Shown: positions 47,273 to 57,574, counted from the first letter of the stretch. The stretch is 64,000 bases of DNA from UBA6623 sp965248235 (GCA_965248235.1 CBDFIU010000004.1:434001-498000), one strand, 5' to 3'. Program-made: numbers and translations. Notes: generated by a model not told the origin, from the letters alone.

Positions 47273-49133
47273 CTATTCCTCCACCCTCTTGAACGTTGCC
47301 GGCGGCCAATCAGGATGATTCACCGTGAAGCCGACAACTCGGTCTTCCTCGAAGTCAAACGTCAACACAATGGCCGTTTTCTCGCGGATACGGAACACGG
47401 TCGGACTCTCCGGATAGAGTCTCGATTCCCCACCCCACGTGCTGTGAAGAAGAATGCCCTCCTCGAAGAGGATCTTCGACTTCCAACCCTGTTCGGTTTT
47501 GAATTCCCCGGCGTAAGCCTTGAGCCGTTCGGCGGAAAGGACGGAGTCTTCCGCTTCAAGAATCGGCGACACGCCCGCCTCGCGAAGCAGAGTGGCGATC
47601 TCAACTTGCCCGGCCTCGGTCGCCTTCGCCAGGGCGAAGTCCATTGTCTTTTGGGGAACCCCTCCGCCCGCAAGCACGCCGCGAACACTCGCAATGTCGC
47701 CCGCGCCCACCGAGGTAATCAACGCGTGCCGCTCGAAGCAGTAGAGGTTCTCGGCCGTGCGCAGGTAGATGCGGCCCTCGGCCAGAGCCGGAGTGGCGTA
47801 GATGTCCTCTGCGAGATCGTTTACCGCCAGCGCCTCCCAGTCCCCGCCGGCCTTGAGAACGGCGACCTTCCCGGTCTCACTGGCCACGTAAATCTTGCCG
47901 TCCGAGGCGATCGGCGATGAATAGTACTTGTCGATCGCTTCACGAATGCGCCCCTGCTTGAGAATTTCTCCACTTTTCGGGTCCAGCGAGGTGACGATGC
48001 CTCCGTCCTTCACCAGATAGAGAACACCGTCGTAGAGCAGAGGCGAAGCAACCTGCGGAAGCCCCTTCTTGAGTCGCCATCGAACGTGCGTTTCGGTGAC
48101 ATCGCCGCTTCCTCCGAGAGCGATCCCCAGAAACGTCAAGTCACCACGGAGAGACTTTTGGCCCGATTGTATTCCTCCTCGTCCATTCCGCCGTCTTCGC
48201 CCGCCCAGCGCCGCAACATGGCGGGCATGAAGCGGTTGCGCGGGTTGTCGTTCATATCCGAAAGGCTGATCTTGCCGTCCTTGTCCTTGTCGGCCCATTT
48301 GAGCATTCGCTCGAAGGGCGCGGCGGGGCCTCCGCCTAGACCGCTGCTGCCGGCGAAGAACATTCCGTTTCCCACGACCGGCGACCCCCTCGATTGATAA
48401 GCCAATCCGTCCACCCACCACAGCCGCTTCCCCGTCTCGGCCGAATAACCGGCAGCCTCGATCGGGGAAATGCCGACGATTTGCGCGGGACCGTCGTCCG
48501 GCTGATACAGCACCGGCGTGGCATACCCGCCCAGGATGCTGGGTTTTTTGACTTTCCACGCCACGTTGCCGTCCGAGACATGGAAGGCCGCCAAGTAGGA
48601 ATCGCCGATCTGATCCACCATCAACACCACCTTGCCGTCTACATACAGAGGCGAGGTGGACATGCCGTGTTCGGTGTCGAACGGCCCTAGAGGGGCCATC
48701 CAGCGCCGATTGCCGTCCGGTCCGTAGGAAACCAGGCCAACCTCGGAGAAGAATGCGTAGACGTTTCGCCGTCGCTGACCGGGCTGGGCGCGGCGGGGTC
48801 ATTCAAATCGTTGCGGAACTCGCCGCGGTCTTTGTCGATGGACCGGCGCCAGAGGGGCCTGCCGGTTTCGCGGTCAAACGCCAATACGAGACGTTCATCG
48901 CCCTGATGAGCGGTGAGGAAGACATGGTCCTCGGTGAGAACGGGCGATGATTTTCCCGACGCCGCGGCGACCTTCCAAGCCATGTTGAGGCCGTCGCCGA
49001 AAGCAACCGGTAGCTCGGTTGCGTCCGCCGCGCCGGAGCCGTTCGGGCCCCGGAAGCGGGACCACTCGGATGCCTCCAGGCATGGCGTTAATAGGACCAG
49101 TGACGCCGAAAGTACCGTTACGAGTTTGAGCAT
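47273..49133 (-). CDS. Exported PQQ-type beta-propeller protein with EF-hand, two frameshifts
   Basis: The ATG at 49133 follows GGGAG and begins a signal peptide (LKLVTVLSASLVLLTPCLEA). SEWSRFRGPNGSGAA is the typical opening of PQQ-binding-like beta-propeller proteins of planctomycete type. Propeller blades follow (AFDRETGRPLWRRSIDKD, PLYVDGKVVLMVDQIGDSYL, SPIASDGKIYVASETGKVAV). A calcium-binding EF-hand DKDKDGKISLSD sits in the middle, and the C-terminal region has an ankyrin-like piece (EAGQVEIATLLREAGVSP) and a beta domain. Frames change near 48757 and 48150. The propeller may be structural; a PQQ cofactor cannot be claimed from the sequence. The coding logic is otherwise complete. Confidence 0.75.
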
Positions 49134-49616
49134 CGTATCTCCCTGAGCTGGTTTTCTCGCTATCGGCCGGCCGAAGCACGGGATCAGCCGGTCATTACCC
49201 GGCATGGTCGCCTGGTATGTTACGCGTTTAGCCTCCCCATGTGGTGAGAAAACCGGGCCAACGATATCGAGCGGCTTGTCTTCTTTCGCTCCGCCGGTGT
49301 ATTCGTCGCGATCGTCGGAGGTAATCTTTCGGTAGTCGTTAATGAAAATGATAGTCGGATAGTTGTTTAGTAGCAAGCGACATCTTCGGACATCGCGGTT
49401 TTGACCGCTCTTGCCATTGCTCCTCTCGCTTTGCACAGCCGGAGGGCTCGCTTGCGAGGGCCGGCGAGTGCGCGAGATAAATACGGGAGAAAAGGCGGCG
49501 CCGGCCAAGCCGGGAATGTGGACATCCGTCCGCGCTACGACCGGTGAACCCCTCCACATTGATGTCGAACACCCATGGCCGGCTTAACCGGTCCGACCCT
49601 CTGGTAGAGTGTTTAC
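49134..49616. other. 483-bp gap between divergent genes
   Basis: This gap separates the start of the PQQ-type gene (-) from that of the DUF58 gene (+), so it should hold both promoters. The minus frame stays open across most of it but has no recognisable protein sequence. A stretch near 49435-49475 is rich in G and contains short inverted pieces (CTCGCTTGCGAGG). Nothing else was recognised. Confidence 0.5.
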
Positions 49617-50528
49617 TTGCCGGTCCCTTCACCATTGCTCGATCGGCCGTCGCTTGAGCGGCTCGAACGATTGGCGATTCGCTGGGAGCAATCGTTCAAC
49701 GGATTGCTGGGCGGCAACAACCTGTCGCGCTATGCGGGCGTGGGGCATGAGTTTCTCGACCATCGGCATTTTCAACGTGGCGACGACTTGCGCGCGGTGA
49801 ACTGGCGCGCTTACTTACGATTGGAGCGCGTTTTTCTGAAGATGTTTCGCACAGAGCCGCGGACGCCGGTTAGGGTGCTGCTCGACTGTAGCGAGTCGAT
49901 GGCTTGCGGAGCGCCCCAGAAAGGCCCCGGGGAGGCCAAGTTCCACTATGCCTGCCGCTTGACGGCTGCTCTCTGCTATGTCGGTATGTTGCGGCTCGAA
50001 ACCGTCTTCGTGCAGCCCTTTGGAGTGGATTTGAAAGAGAGCTTTCGCGCCGACGGCGGGCGTCATCGCTATGCGCGAGTGGCGGACTTTCTCGAAGGGC
50101 TTTCGACGTCGGGCCGGTCGGATTTTTTCGAAACGGCGCGGCTGTTTCTGGCTCCGACGCCTTCGCCGGGATTGACGATTATCGTGTCGGATTTTCTGGA
50201 CGAGAGCGGCTGTGAGACCGCCTTGCAGCACCTTTCCGATTACGGGCATGAACTACTGCTGCTGCATGTGGCCGGACCCGACGATCGGACGCCCTCGTGG
50301 CGGGGCGAGTTGGAACTGGTGGATGCCGAAAGCGGGAACTTGCGGCGGATTAACATTGATCAACAAACCGCCGAGGAATACACGACCGCCTATGACGAGC
50401 ATTGTCAGCGTCTGGAATACGCGGCCTCGCGCAGCGGCGGACGCTACGTTCACCTGGGGACGGAAGTGCCGATTGAAGATACGCTCTATGGCTCGATGAC
50501 TCGCGCCGGTTCGGTCAGCGTGCAGTAG
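49617..50528 (+). CDS. DUF58 protein (von Willebrand-like)
   Basis: DUF58 proteins accompany BatA/BatB-type von Willebrand proteins and MoxR ATPases; their role is usually described as complex assembly or stress response. The 303-residue protein shows the DUF58 signature GVGHEFLDHRHFQRGDDLRA VNW, followed by LLDCSESMACG, a DxSxS metal site. The start is a TTG at 49617, seven residues before LDRPSLERLERLA, with no better ATG. It is the first gene of a three-gene operon. No MoxR gene is in the window. Confidence 0.9.
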   Translation: MPVPSPLLDRPSLERLERLAIRWEQSFNGLLGGNNLSRYAGVGHEFLDHRHFQRGDDLRAVNWRAYLRLERVFLKMFRTEPRTPVRVLLDCSESMACGAPQKGPGEAKFHYACRLTAALCYVGMLRLETVFVQPFGVDLKESFRADGGRHRYARVADFLEGLSTSGRSDFFETARLFLAPTPSPGLTIIVSDFLDESGCETALQHLSDYGHELLLLHVAGPDDRTPSWRGELELVDAESGNLRRINIDQQTAEEYTTAYDEHCQRLEYAASRSGGRYVHLGTEVPIEDTLYGSMTRAGSVSVQ

Positions 50529-50560
50529 AAGAGGCCGGCGGGCGGCAACCCCGTTGTCTC

Positions 50561-52561
50561 GTGATGAGTTTTCTCAACCTCACGATCATCGAGTTTCTGG
50601 CGATCCTGCTGCCTATCGCCGCGGCGATCACAGCGCTCTATTTTTACGATCGCTCGCGGCGGCGGCAAGTTGTTTCGACTCTGCTGTTTTGGCCCCGCCG
50701 GCCGGACCCCCCGATGGTCACGCGGCGGCGCAAGCTGCAACAACCGTGGTCGTTACTGCTGCAATTGCTGGCGCTGCTGCTGCTGCTGTTGGCGATTGCG
50801 GATTTTCGATGGGGGGAGCAGGGGGGCGCGGTACGACGGCATGTCGTCGTCCTTGATACATCGGCATGGATGGGAGCGGTAACGGCGGACGGGCGGCGTC
50901 TGATCGACATCGCGCAACAGAGGGCGCACGCTTACCTCGGAGCGATACCGGCCGGGGAGCCGTTGATGTTGATTCGAGGCGACGCCAACCCGGCACCAGC
51001 GACGCCCTTCACGACGGATCGCGAGGCGTTGGGAGCAGCGATCGCCGCGTCGGAACCCGGGTGGACTTCCATTGACTTGAGCGCGGCGCTCGACGCGGCA
51101 CGCGGCGCCTTGGCCCTGCACGGCCCCGCGGGCGCGGAGTTGGGCGAGCAGTCGAGTGTCGGCGAGGTTACTTACATCGGCAGCGGGCGCGTCGGCGAAT
51201 CGGGAGCGGCGGCCTCGAAGATTCCAAGACTCCGTTGGATCGAGGCGGGCGAGGCGATTGCGGATCTTGGCGTGAACGAGTTGGTCGCGCGGCGGCCGGC
51301 GGACGATCCGGAACGCTGGGAAGTGCGGGTTGAGCTTTTCCATGCCGGGGAGGCGGCGCGGGAAGTTGAAACGGAGTTTCTGTTTGCCGACAAAATGCTC
51401 GGGACGAAGACGATTTGGTTGCCGGCACGGGGAACGAAAGACCTGACGTTTCGATTACGAACACCGCGCGCCGGACGGCTCAAGGTGCGGCTTGGCTCGT
51501 CCGATGGTTTCGCGATAAACGACAGCGCGGCACTTGATCTGCCCGCGTATCGCCGTCATCGAATCGATGTCTACTCATCGAATGCCGGCGGGCTGAGGGG
51601 GTTGCTCGGCGCGAATCCGAATGTCGAAGCGCGCTTTGAAGCTCCAAATAGTTACGACGACGCGGAAGGGCGGAGGAGCGCCGTTTTCGACGGTTTCTCA
51701 CCCGCGATCGAACCGCGCTCGAATGCCGTTTATATCAATCCCCCGCGTGAAAGCTCGCCCGCGGAGATTACTCGGATCGCGCGTGAGCAGCGCATTACGC
51801 GTTGGAACGCGGATCATCCTTTATCGCGAGGGTTGCGGACTCGCGACGTGGTCCTCGATCGCACGGCGATCTTCGAGCCGCGTCCCGGCGACGTGACGAT
51901 CGCGGAGAGCGAGGCGGGGCCGGTGGTCATCGCCCGCGTCGAGGACGGACGCAAGCGAGTGTTTTTCGGCTTTGGGTTTGGGGATTCGGGGTTGCGAAAT
52001 CGTCCGGCGGCGCCGCTGCTTTTCGCCAACACGATGGCGTGGATCTTCCCTAATAGTTCTCGCTCATCGGAATTGCGCGCGCGGAGCCCTGGGCTGATCG
52101 AAGTCGAGGTGGGTGAGCAAACCGAGAGTGATATCACAGTCCGCTCGGAGGAAAATCCCGACCTGCCATGGAGCTATCGGGACAACACGGTGCGCTTATT
52201 CGCGTCGACGCCCGGAACGGTGATCGTGCGCGCCCCGACGATCGAGAGCCGCTTGGCGCTGACGCTGCCGGAGCCGGCGCACGGGGAGTGGAGTCCGCCG
52301 GAAGGCGTACTGAAGGGCGTGCCGCCGCGAGCGGCCGGGCGGGGGGGAACCGTTGTCTTGTGGCCATGGTTGGCGGCGCTGGCGGTTGCCTGTCTGCTGG
52401 TCGAGTGGAAACTTTTCGGGCGCGCGATGCGTGGCGAGTCGGTTTCGAGAGGCGAGGTCGGCGGCACGACGTCCCTCGGGCTCGGGTTGAGCGACGCCGG
52501 CGGCGTGAACGGGGCAGGACAGACGAAAGCCGAAACTCGCGAGAAGGAGGCGGTGCTGTGA
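50561..52561 (+). CDS. BatA-like membrane protein with VWA-like domain
   Basis: The protein of 666 residues starts with the BatA N-terminal region: a helix (IIEFLAILLPIAAAITALYF), RRRQVVSTLLFWPRR, and a second helix (WSLLLQLLALLLLLLAIADF). A VWA-like domain follows, VVVLDTSAWMGAV, in which the DxSxS site is degenerate (D-T-S-A-W), so metal binding is doubtful. The long middle is beta-rich, and a third helix near residue 610 (VVLWPWLAALAVACLLVEWK) anchors the C-terminus. Start is GTG 50561 or ATG 50564. Its stop overlaps the next gene's start. Confidence 0.85.
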   Translation: MMSFLNLTIIEFLAILLPIAAAITALYFYDRSRRRQVVSTLLFWPRRPDPPMVTRRRKLQQPWSLLLQLLALLLLLLAIADFRWGEQGGAVRRHVVVLDTSAWMGAVTADGRRLIDIAQQRAHAYLGAIPAGEPLMLIRGDANPAPATPFTTDREALGAAIAASEPGWTSIDLSAALDAARGALALHGPAGAELGEQSSVGEVTYIGSGRVGESGAAASKIPRLRWIEAGEAIADLGVNELVARRPADDPERWEVRVELFHAGEAAREVETEFLFADKMLGTKTIWLPARGTKDLTFRLRTPRAGRLKVRLGSSDGFAINDSAALDLPAYRRHRIDVYSSNAGGLRGLLGANPNVEARFEAPNSYDDAEGRRSAVFDGFSPAIEPRSNAVYINPPRESSPAEITRIAREQRITRWNADHPLSRGLRTRDVVLDRTAIFEPRPGDVTIAESEAGPVVIARVEDGRKRVFFGFGFGDSGLRNRPAAPLLFANTMAWIFPNSSRSSELRARSPGLIEVEVGEQTESDITVRSEENPDLPWSYRDNTVRLFASTPGTVIVRAPTIESRLALTLPEPAHGEWSPPEGVLKGVPPRAAGRGGTVVLWPWLAALAVACLLVEWKLFGRAMRGESVSRGEVGGTTSLGLGLSDAGGVNGAGQTKAETREKEAVL

Positions 52562-55038
52562 GCTTCGCCAATGCTTGGGCTTTCACTCTGCTGCCTTTGG
52601 CTGGGGCTTGGGCGTTTTGGGAATGGCGCCGAACCAGCCGTAAGGCCGGAGTGCTGCTCAAGGCCTTGGTTTTCGCGTGCGTAATCGCGGCCTGGGCCGA
52701 CCCTGGGCTGACGGTATTCGAGACCAAGACGGCGGTCGCGGTGCTTACTGATACCTCGCCGAGCATTCCCGCCGAGCAGGTCGAGCAGCAGCAAGAGATT
52801 CTTCGTCGCATGGGCGAAACACGCGGGCGGAATCTGTTGCGGGTATTTTCTTTCGACGAAACCGCTCGGCCCGGGTCGCCCACGCGTAACGCCTCGCCTC
52901 GCGGGACAAACATCGAAGCCGCTCTGCGGGCCGGGCTGTCGGCGCTGCCGGCGGATCGCGTGCCGAAGATCGTTCTCATTTCCGACGGCTGGGAGAACCA
53001 AGGAGCGGTTGAGCGCGTGGTGGAACCGGCGCGTAGGCGTGGTGTATCGGTCAGCACGATTCCTCTCGACGGGCGACGACGTCCCGCACTGCGGTTGAAG
53101 GCCTTGAGCGCGCCGACGCAGGCCTTCCGGGGAGAGCGTTTCTCAATTGACGCCGTGATCGAAAGCCCGGCCGCGGCCGCGGTCGATGTATCCCTGCGGG
53201 CGGAAGGCAAATCGATTGGGCAGTCGAGCGCGCGTTTGGAGGCCGGCGAGAACTTTCTCCGACTCAATGCCCGACTCGATATCGCCGGTTCGGCGCTCGT
53301 GAGTGGAGCGATCAAGTCGGCTGAGTTGGGCGAGCTGGTTTTCGAGCACACGGTTTCGTTGGCGCAGCCGCGGGTCTTGCTGGTGTCGGGCGACACTGAA
53401 GAACGCGATGCTCACTTGCTGGGCGTGTTGCGCGCGGCCGGATTCGAGATCGAACGCTCGCGGGAAGCGTTCCCGCCTGCCCTAAGCGACTTTCAGATCC
53501 TCGTTGTCAACAATATTCATCTCGAGGGGTTGCCGCTCCGCGGCAAGGAGCGTATTGAGGAGTTCATCCGCGAGGGTGGTGGGTTCCTGCAAATCGCCGG
53601 GGAGAATTCCCTCTACGTCGAGGAGGGAGAAAACGAGGACGACCCGCTGCGGCGAGCTCTGCCGGCCGATCCCGCACCGCCCCGGACGCCCGAGGGAACG
53701 GCGGTGGTGTTGATTCTCGATAAGTCGTCTTCGATGGAAGGCCAGAAGATGGCTCTCGCTCGGCAGTCGGCCCTGGGCGTGGTCGAGAATTTGCGGCCGA
53801 TCGATCAGGTCGGCGTGCTGGTCTTCGACAATTCCTTTGAGTGGGCGGTGACTCTGCAAAAAAACGAGAATCCGAGCGCCACCAAGGATCTCATCTCGAG
53901 CATCATCGCCGACGGCGGAACGCAAATCGCGCCGGCGTTGACGGAGGCTTTCGAAACGATTCGCCCCTCCGATACTGCCTACAAGCATATCTTGCTGCTG
54001 ACCGACGGCATCTCCGAAGAAGGCGACAGCATCGCCCTGGCTAAGGAAGCGGCGAAGCTCAAGATCACGATCTCGACTATCGGGCTGGGACAGGACGTCA
54101 ACCGCGCCTACCTGGAACGTGTCGCGCGAACGGCCGAAGGCAAGCCGCATTTCTTGCTCGATATTGCAGGTCTGACGCAGCTTGTTCTCAAGGACGTGAT
54201 GGAGCATACCGGATCATCGGTGATGGAAAAGGAGGTTCGGGCGCGGGTCGTTCGCGACGTGGAAATCCTCGACGAAGCCCGGATCGCGGAAGCGGGGCCT
54301 TTGCTCGGCTGGGTGAAGTTTGTCGCGAAGCCGGAGGCCGAAACGATTCTCGAGATAGACGAAGCGAATGAGGAAACCGGCGAAAGGGACCCGTTGCTGG
54401 TGCGCCGGCAATACGGGTTGGGGCGCGCCGCCGTTTTCACATCCGATGCGAAGCAGATCTGGGCGAAGAACTGGGTCGAGTGGGACGGCTTCGATGTCTT
54501 TTGGACGAATCTGTTGCGCGACGTCTTGCCGCGTTCGCACGCCGTGGAAGCCGAAGCGCGGTTCGACGCGGCCGAGGGCGAGATCGTGGTGCGCTACCGC
54601 TGGGCGGAAGCAGGCGTGGGGCAACCGCCGGAGACTCTCCCGGAGCTTTACGCTCTCGGCCCCGACGGTTTCCAACACGCGGCCCAAATCGAGCGCGTCT
54701 CGACGGGTGTGTATGAGGCGCGGGTCCCGGTGAACGACAGGCAGGGACTGTTTCGCATGCGGCCGGCCTCGGAGCTTGAGCTTTTCCCCGAGACCGCCTT
54801 CTATCGCGTCGAGGCGGAGGCCGCCGACTACGGCTCGAACCCGGGATTGCTGCGCAAGATAGCCGCGTGGACCGGCGGGGAATTTGATCCGGCGCCCGAG
54901 AGCGTGTTTACGTCGGGGCAAGCGACGCCGACGATGATGGATTTGTGGCCGGGTTTTTTGGCGCTGGCTTTGTTTCTCAATCTCTTTGAATTGGTGGCGC
55001 GAAAGGGTTGGATCCCATGGCTGCGGCGCTGGGAGTAG
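52558..55038 (+). CDS. Large VWA-domain membrane protein with glutamine-amidotransferase-like part
   Basis: The start is a GTG at 52558 overlapping the preceding stop (GTGA), with AAGGAGG eight bases upstream; the open frame further upstream is a shadow of the BatA gene. The 826-residue protein has an early membrane helix (LLKALVFACVIAAWADPG), a first VWA-like segment VAVLTDTSPSIPAEQ, a second full VWA domain VVLILDKSSSMEGQKM near residue 390 with DxSxS, and between them a segment VLLVSGDTEERDAHLLGVLR AAGFEIERS typical of class I glutamine-amidotransferase-like domains in this family. A C-terminal helix (LWPGFLALALFLNLFELVAR) completes it. It is the last gene of the DUF58 operon. Confidence 0.85.
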   Translation: MSFANAWAFTLLPLAGAWAFWEWRRTSRKAGVLLKALVFACVIAAWADPGLTVFETKTAVAVLTDTSPSIPAEQVEQQQEILRRMGETRGRNLLRVFSFDETARPGSPTRNASPRGTNIEAALRAGLSALPADRVPKIVLISDGWENQGAVERVVEPARRRGVSVSTIPLDGRRRPALRLKALSAPTQAFRGERFSIDAVIESPAAAAVDVSLRAEGKSIGQSSARLEAGENFLRLNARLDIAGSALVSGAIKSAELGELVFEHTVSLAQPRVLLVSGDTEERDAHLLGVLRAAGFEIERSREAFPPALSDFQILVVNNIHLEGLPLRGKERIEEFIREGGGFLQIAGENSLYVEEGENEDDPLRRALPADPAPPRTPEGTAVVLILDKSSSMEGQKMALARQSALGVVENLRPIDQVGVLVFDNSFEWAVTLQKNENPSATKDLISSIIADGGTQIAPALTEAFETIRPSDTAYKHILLLTDGISEEGDSIALAKEAAKLKITISTIGLGQDVNRAYLERVARTAEGKPHFLLDIAGLTQLVLKDVMEHTGSSVMEKEVRARVVRDVEILDEARIAEAGPLLGWVKFVAKPEAETILEIDEANEETGERDPLLVRRQYGLGRAAVFTSDAKQIWAKNWVEWDGFDVFWTNLLRDVLPRSHAVEAEARFDAAEGEIVVRYRWAEAGVGQPPETLPELYALGPDGFQHAAQIERVSTGVYEARVPVNDRQGLFRMRPASELELFPETAFYRVEAEAADYGSNPGLLRKIAAWTGGEFDPAPESVFTSGQATPTMMDLWPGFLALALFLNLFELVARKGWIPWLRRWE

Positions 55039-55145
55039 GGGCTGTGAAAAATGGGGGACAGTCCACTTCGCGCCAGACGAAATTATTGATTTGATGGAGC
55101 TTATCCGGTCGGCTCTCGGTACAGCCCCCCATTCTTAACAGCCCC
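55038..55145. repeat. Dispersed repeat R2, copy b (108 bp)
   Basis: Outer ends GGGGCTGT and ACAGCCCC are perfect inverted repeats, and inside them AATGGGGGACAG mirrors CAGCCCCCCATT. The core CCACTTCGCGCC through CTTATCCGG matches copy a at 1148-1235. The element exactly fills the space between the stop codons of two convergent genes, so it may act as a two-way terminator. Confidence 0.75.
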
Positions 55146-56909
55146 TCAGGAGGTGGGCCCAAGCGGCTGCGTCCCGGTCTCATTCCGCAGCCCGGCCTGG
55201 ATGACCCGGGCGCAGGCGGCACAGACAACGAGCCACACGGCGGCGATGGCGATTTCTCCCAAGAGTAATTTCCCAACGCCGAACAAGGCGGCGTAGATGA
55301 GTCCGCAACCCGCCGCCCAGTGGAGCAAGTCACGGCCCGGTCCGGGTCGTGGGCCGGCGTCGCCGGCGGCAGCGGGGATCGCTCCCCAAAAAACGCGGTA
55401 CGGACGAACCCGCTTGTAGAACGAAATCAATTTCTCGCGGGGTTCCGGGCCGGTGAGGAACGTGACCGCGACCCAGGCGATGCTCGTCAGCACGACAGTC
55501 CACAACATCACGACCGCGAAATCATTGGGATCGTCGGTGTCGTATCCCATCCCCCATTGCAACGAAATCGATACGGCGAACGCCGTTACCATGGCCGTTA
55601 CTTCGCTCCAGGCATTGACCCGCCACCAGAACCATCGCAATATCAGGACGCCGCCCGTCCCGGCGCCGGTGGCCAGCAAGAGCTTCCACGCACCGGCGAT
55701 GCTATCCATATAGAAAGTAATGGCGGCGGAAATCACGGCCAGCAAGATCGTCGCGATGCGGCCGCCGGCGACCAATCGACTCTCGTCCGCGTCGGGTTCC
55801 ACAAAGCGCTGATAGAAATCGTTAATCAGGTAACTCGCTCCCCAATTGAGCAGCGTGCTGATCGTCGACATGAAGGCCGCCGCGAATCCCGCGATCATCA
55901 AACCCCGCGCGGAAGGCGGCAGGTAGTCGACCATCACCAGCACGTAACCGCTTTCGGCGTCGGCGAGATCAGGGTAGGCGACCAGCGAGACTAAGCCCAC
56001 CAGAATCCACGGCCAGGGACGCAGCGCATAGTGCGCGATGTTGAACCACAGCGTCGCCAGCAGCGAGTGGCGTTCGTCGCGCGTCGCGAACATGCGTTGG
56101 GCGATGAACCCGCCGCCGCCCGGCTCCGCACCCGGGTACCAAGTTGCCCACCAGTTGACCGCGATGTAGACGAAAAACGTCAACATCGGCATCCAAGGTG
56201 AGTCGAAGTCGGGAAAGAAGGCCAGCGCGCCTTCGCCTCGCAACTCGGTTACGCGTTGGGTGAGTTCGCCCATGCCGCCGATGCCGCTCACCGCGAAAAC
56301 GGCCAAGGCGACCGCGAGTCCCATCATTAGGACGAATTGCACAAGATCCGCGATCAGCACGCCGCGCAGACCCGCCAGGGTCGAGACGGCGCAGGTGAGC
56401 GCCGTCAGTCCCAGCACGGCGAAAATCGCGGTGGTCTTGTCGATGTCGAGCACAAGCATCAGCACTTTGACCATCGCCAGGTTGACCCAGCCCATCACGA
56501 TGCAGTTGATGGGAATAGCCAGGTAGAGCGCCCGAAAGCCGCGCAAGAAAGCGGCGGGTCGTCCGCTATAGCGAATCTCGGCGAACTCGACATCGGTCAC
56601 GACGCCCGCTCTGCGCCACAGTCGGGCGTAGAGAAAGACGGTCAACATGCCGCTAAAAACAAAATTCCACCAGAGCCAATTGCCGGCGATGCCGCCGGTA
56701 GCCACCATGCCGGTCATCGCCAAGGGAGTGTCGGCGGCGAAGGTCGTGGCGACCATCGATGTACCCGCTAGCCACCACGGGGCCGAGCGCCCGGAGACGA
56801 AAAATTCGTCGAGCCCGCGCCCGGCGCGACGGCTGTAGTACAGGCCGATGGCGAGGTTGAAGAGGAAGTAGAGACCGATGACGAGACCGTCAAGCCAGGT
56901 GAGCTTCAT
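55146..56909 (-). CDS. Sodium:solute symporter family transporter
   Basis: This 587-residue membrane protein of the SSS family moves an organic solute with Na+. It has about 13 to 15 membrane helices and the family features SRRAGRGLDEFFVSGRSAPW WLAGTSMVATTFAADTPLA and GLRGVLIADLVQFVLMMGLA, plus the late GWATWYPGAEPGGGGFIAQR-like loop. The solute cannot be read. The ATG at 56909 (MKLTWLDGLVIGLYF) is the natural start; the frame extends 91 codons further upstream with no membrane or signal features. It is convergent with the VWA operon, separated only by R2 copy b. Confidence 0.92.
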   Translation of the reverse strand: MKLTWLDGLVIGLYFLFNLAIGLYYSRRAGRGLDEFFVSGRSAPWWLAGTSMVATTFAADTPLAMTGMVATGGIAGNWLWWNFVFSGMLTVFLYARLWRRAGVVTDVEFAEIRYSGRPAAFLRGFRALYLAIPINCIVMGWVNLAMVKVLMLVLDIDKTTAIFAVLGLTALTCAVSTLAGLRGVLIADLVQFVLMMGLAVALAVFAVSGIGGMGELTQRVTELRGEGALAFFPDFDSPWMPMLTFFVYIAVNWWATWYPGAEPGGGGFIAQRMFATRDERHSLLATLWFNIAHYALRPWPWILVGLVSLVAYPDLADAESGYVLVMVDYLPPSARGLMIAGFAAAFMSTISTLLNWGASYLINDFYQRFVEPDADESRLVAGGRIATILLAVISAAITFYMDSIAGAWKLLLATGAGTGGVLILRWFWWRVNAWSEVTAMVTAFAVSISLQWGMGYDTDDPNDFAVVMLWTVVLTSIAWVAVTFLTGPEPREKLISFYKRVRPYRVFWGAIPAAAGDAGPRPGPGRDLLHWAAGCGLIYAALFGVGKLLLGEIAIAAVWLVVCAACARVIQAGLRNETGTQPLGPTS

Positions 56910-57346
56910 GCGGAGGCCATTATAGGGGAACGGGGCGGTTAGCTTGGTTGTCGGCCGTGAACCGTGTGAACCGTGAACCGTTGGAATAGAGCAGGGCCGG
57001 TACAGGTTTGGAATTGAAACCTTGCATGGGTGAAGGAGCCGAAACAAGCCGAGACCTTGGCTTGACTGTGGACTAGGACAAACGGAATTGTTCGTCCCTA
57101 CCGAGAAGCTCTCTAGTGTTGCAGCCGCAAGATTGCAGTAATCGGGCCGCAGCGTTGCAATAGTCCGCACGTTCGGTGACAACGATTAGCGCCTAGACAC
57201 ACCAAACGGGTCGCGTGCCAGCGCAACACACGGCACATGAAATCTGCTGGCTCCAGACCCCTTTGCGAGGTCCCACGAAAAGCCTTGAGCGCAGGATGTC
57301 GCACGGCCCAGACAGCGCCGATCGCGCCGGGCGCCACAACGCCCGA
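56910..57346. other. 437-bp gap without a recognised gene
   Basis: This gap lies upstream of the symporter and downstream of the split membrane protein gene, both on the minus strand. A short direct repeat, GTGAACCGT occurring three times within 56957-56985, is the only clear pattern. Open frames here are short and have no recognisable sequence. Confidence 0.5.
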
Positions 57347-57574
57347 TTAACCCTTCCCGCCCCGAGTGATTCCGTGCAGAGATTGGAGCGTCGAGCCACT
57401 GAAAACGGGCTCACTAGTTCCCTTGACGTACGCCGTGTTCTGAGGAGCAAAGATCGCCTGGGTCGTCTGCAGCAGCACTGCGTCCTTGGTCGCTTCACTT
57501 CGGGAAGAGCCAACGAATAGTCCAAAAGTGCTCAATGCATTTCTTCGATGTTGGTTGACAACAAAATTGTGTCG

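Noticed and set aside
48687..49559. Long N-terminal extension of the PQQ-type protein up to 49559
   Set aside because: The first 142 codons show no protein-like pattern, and the ATG at 49133 has a ribosome site and begins a signal peptide.
52168..52557. 130-codon upstream extension of the large VWA protein
   Set aside because: It overlaps the BatA-like gene in another frame, whereas GTG at 52558 has a strong ribosome site and overlaps the preceding stop.
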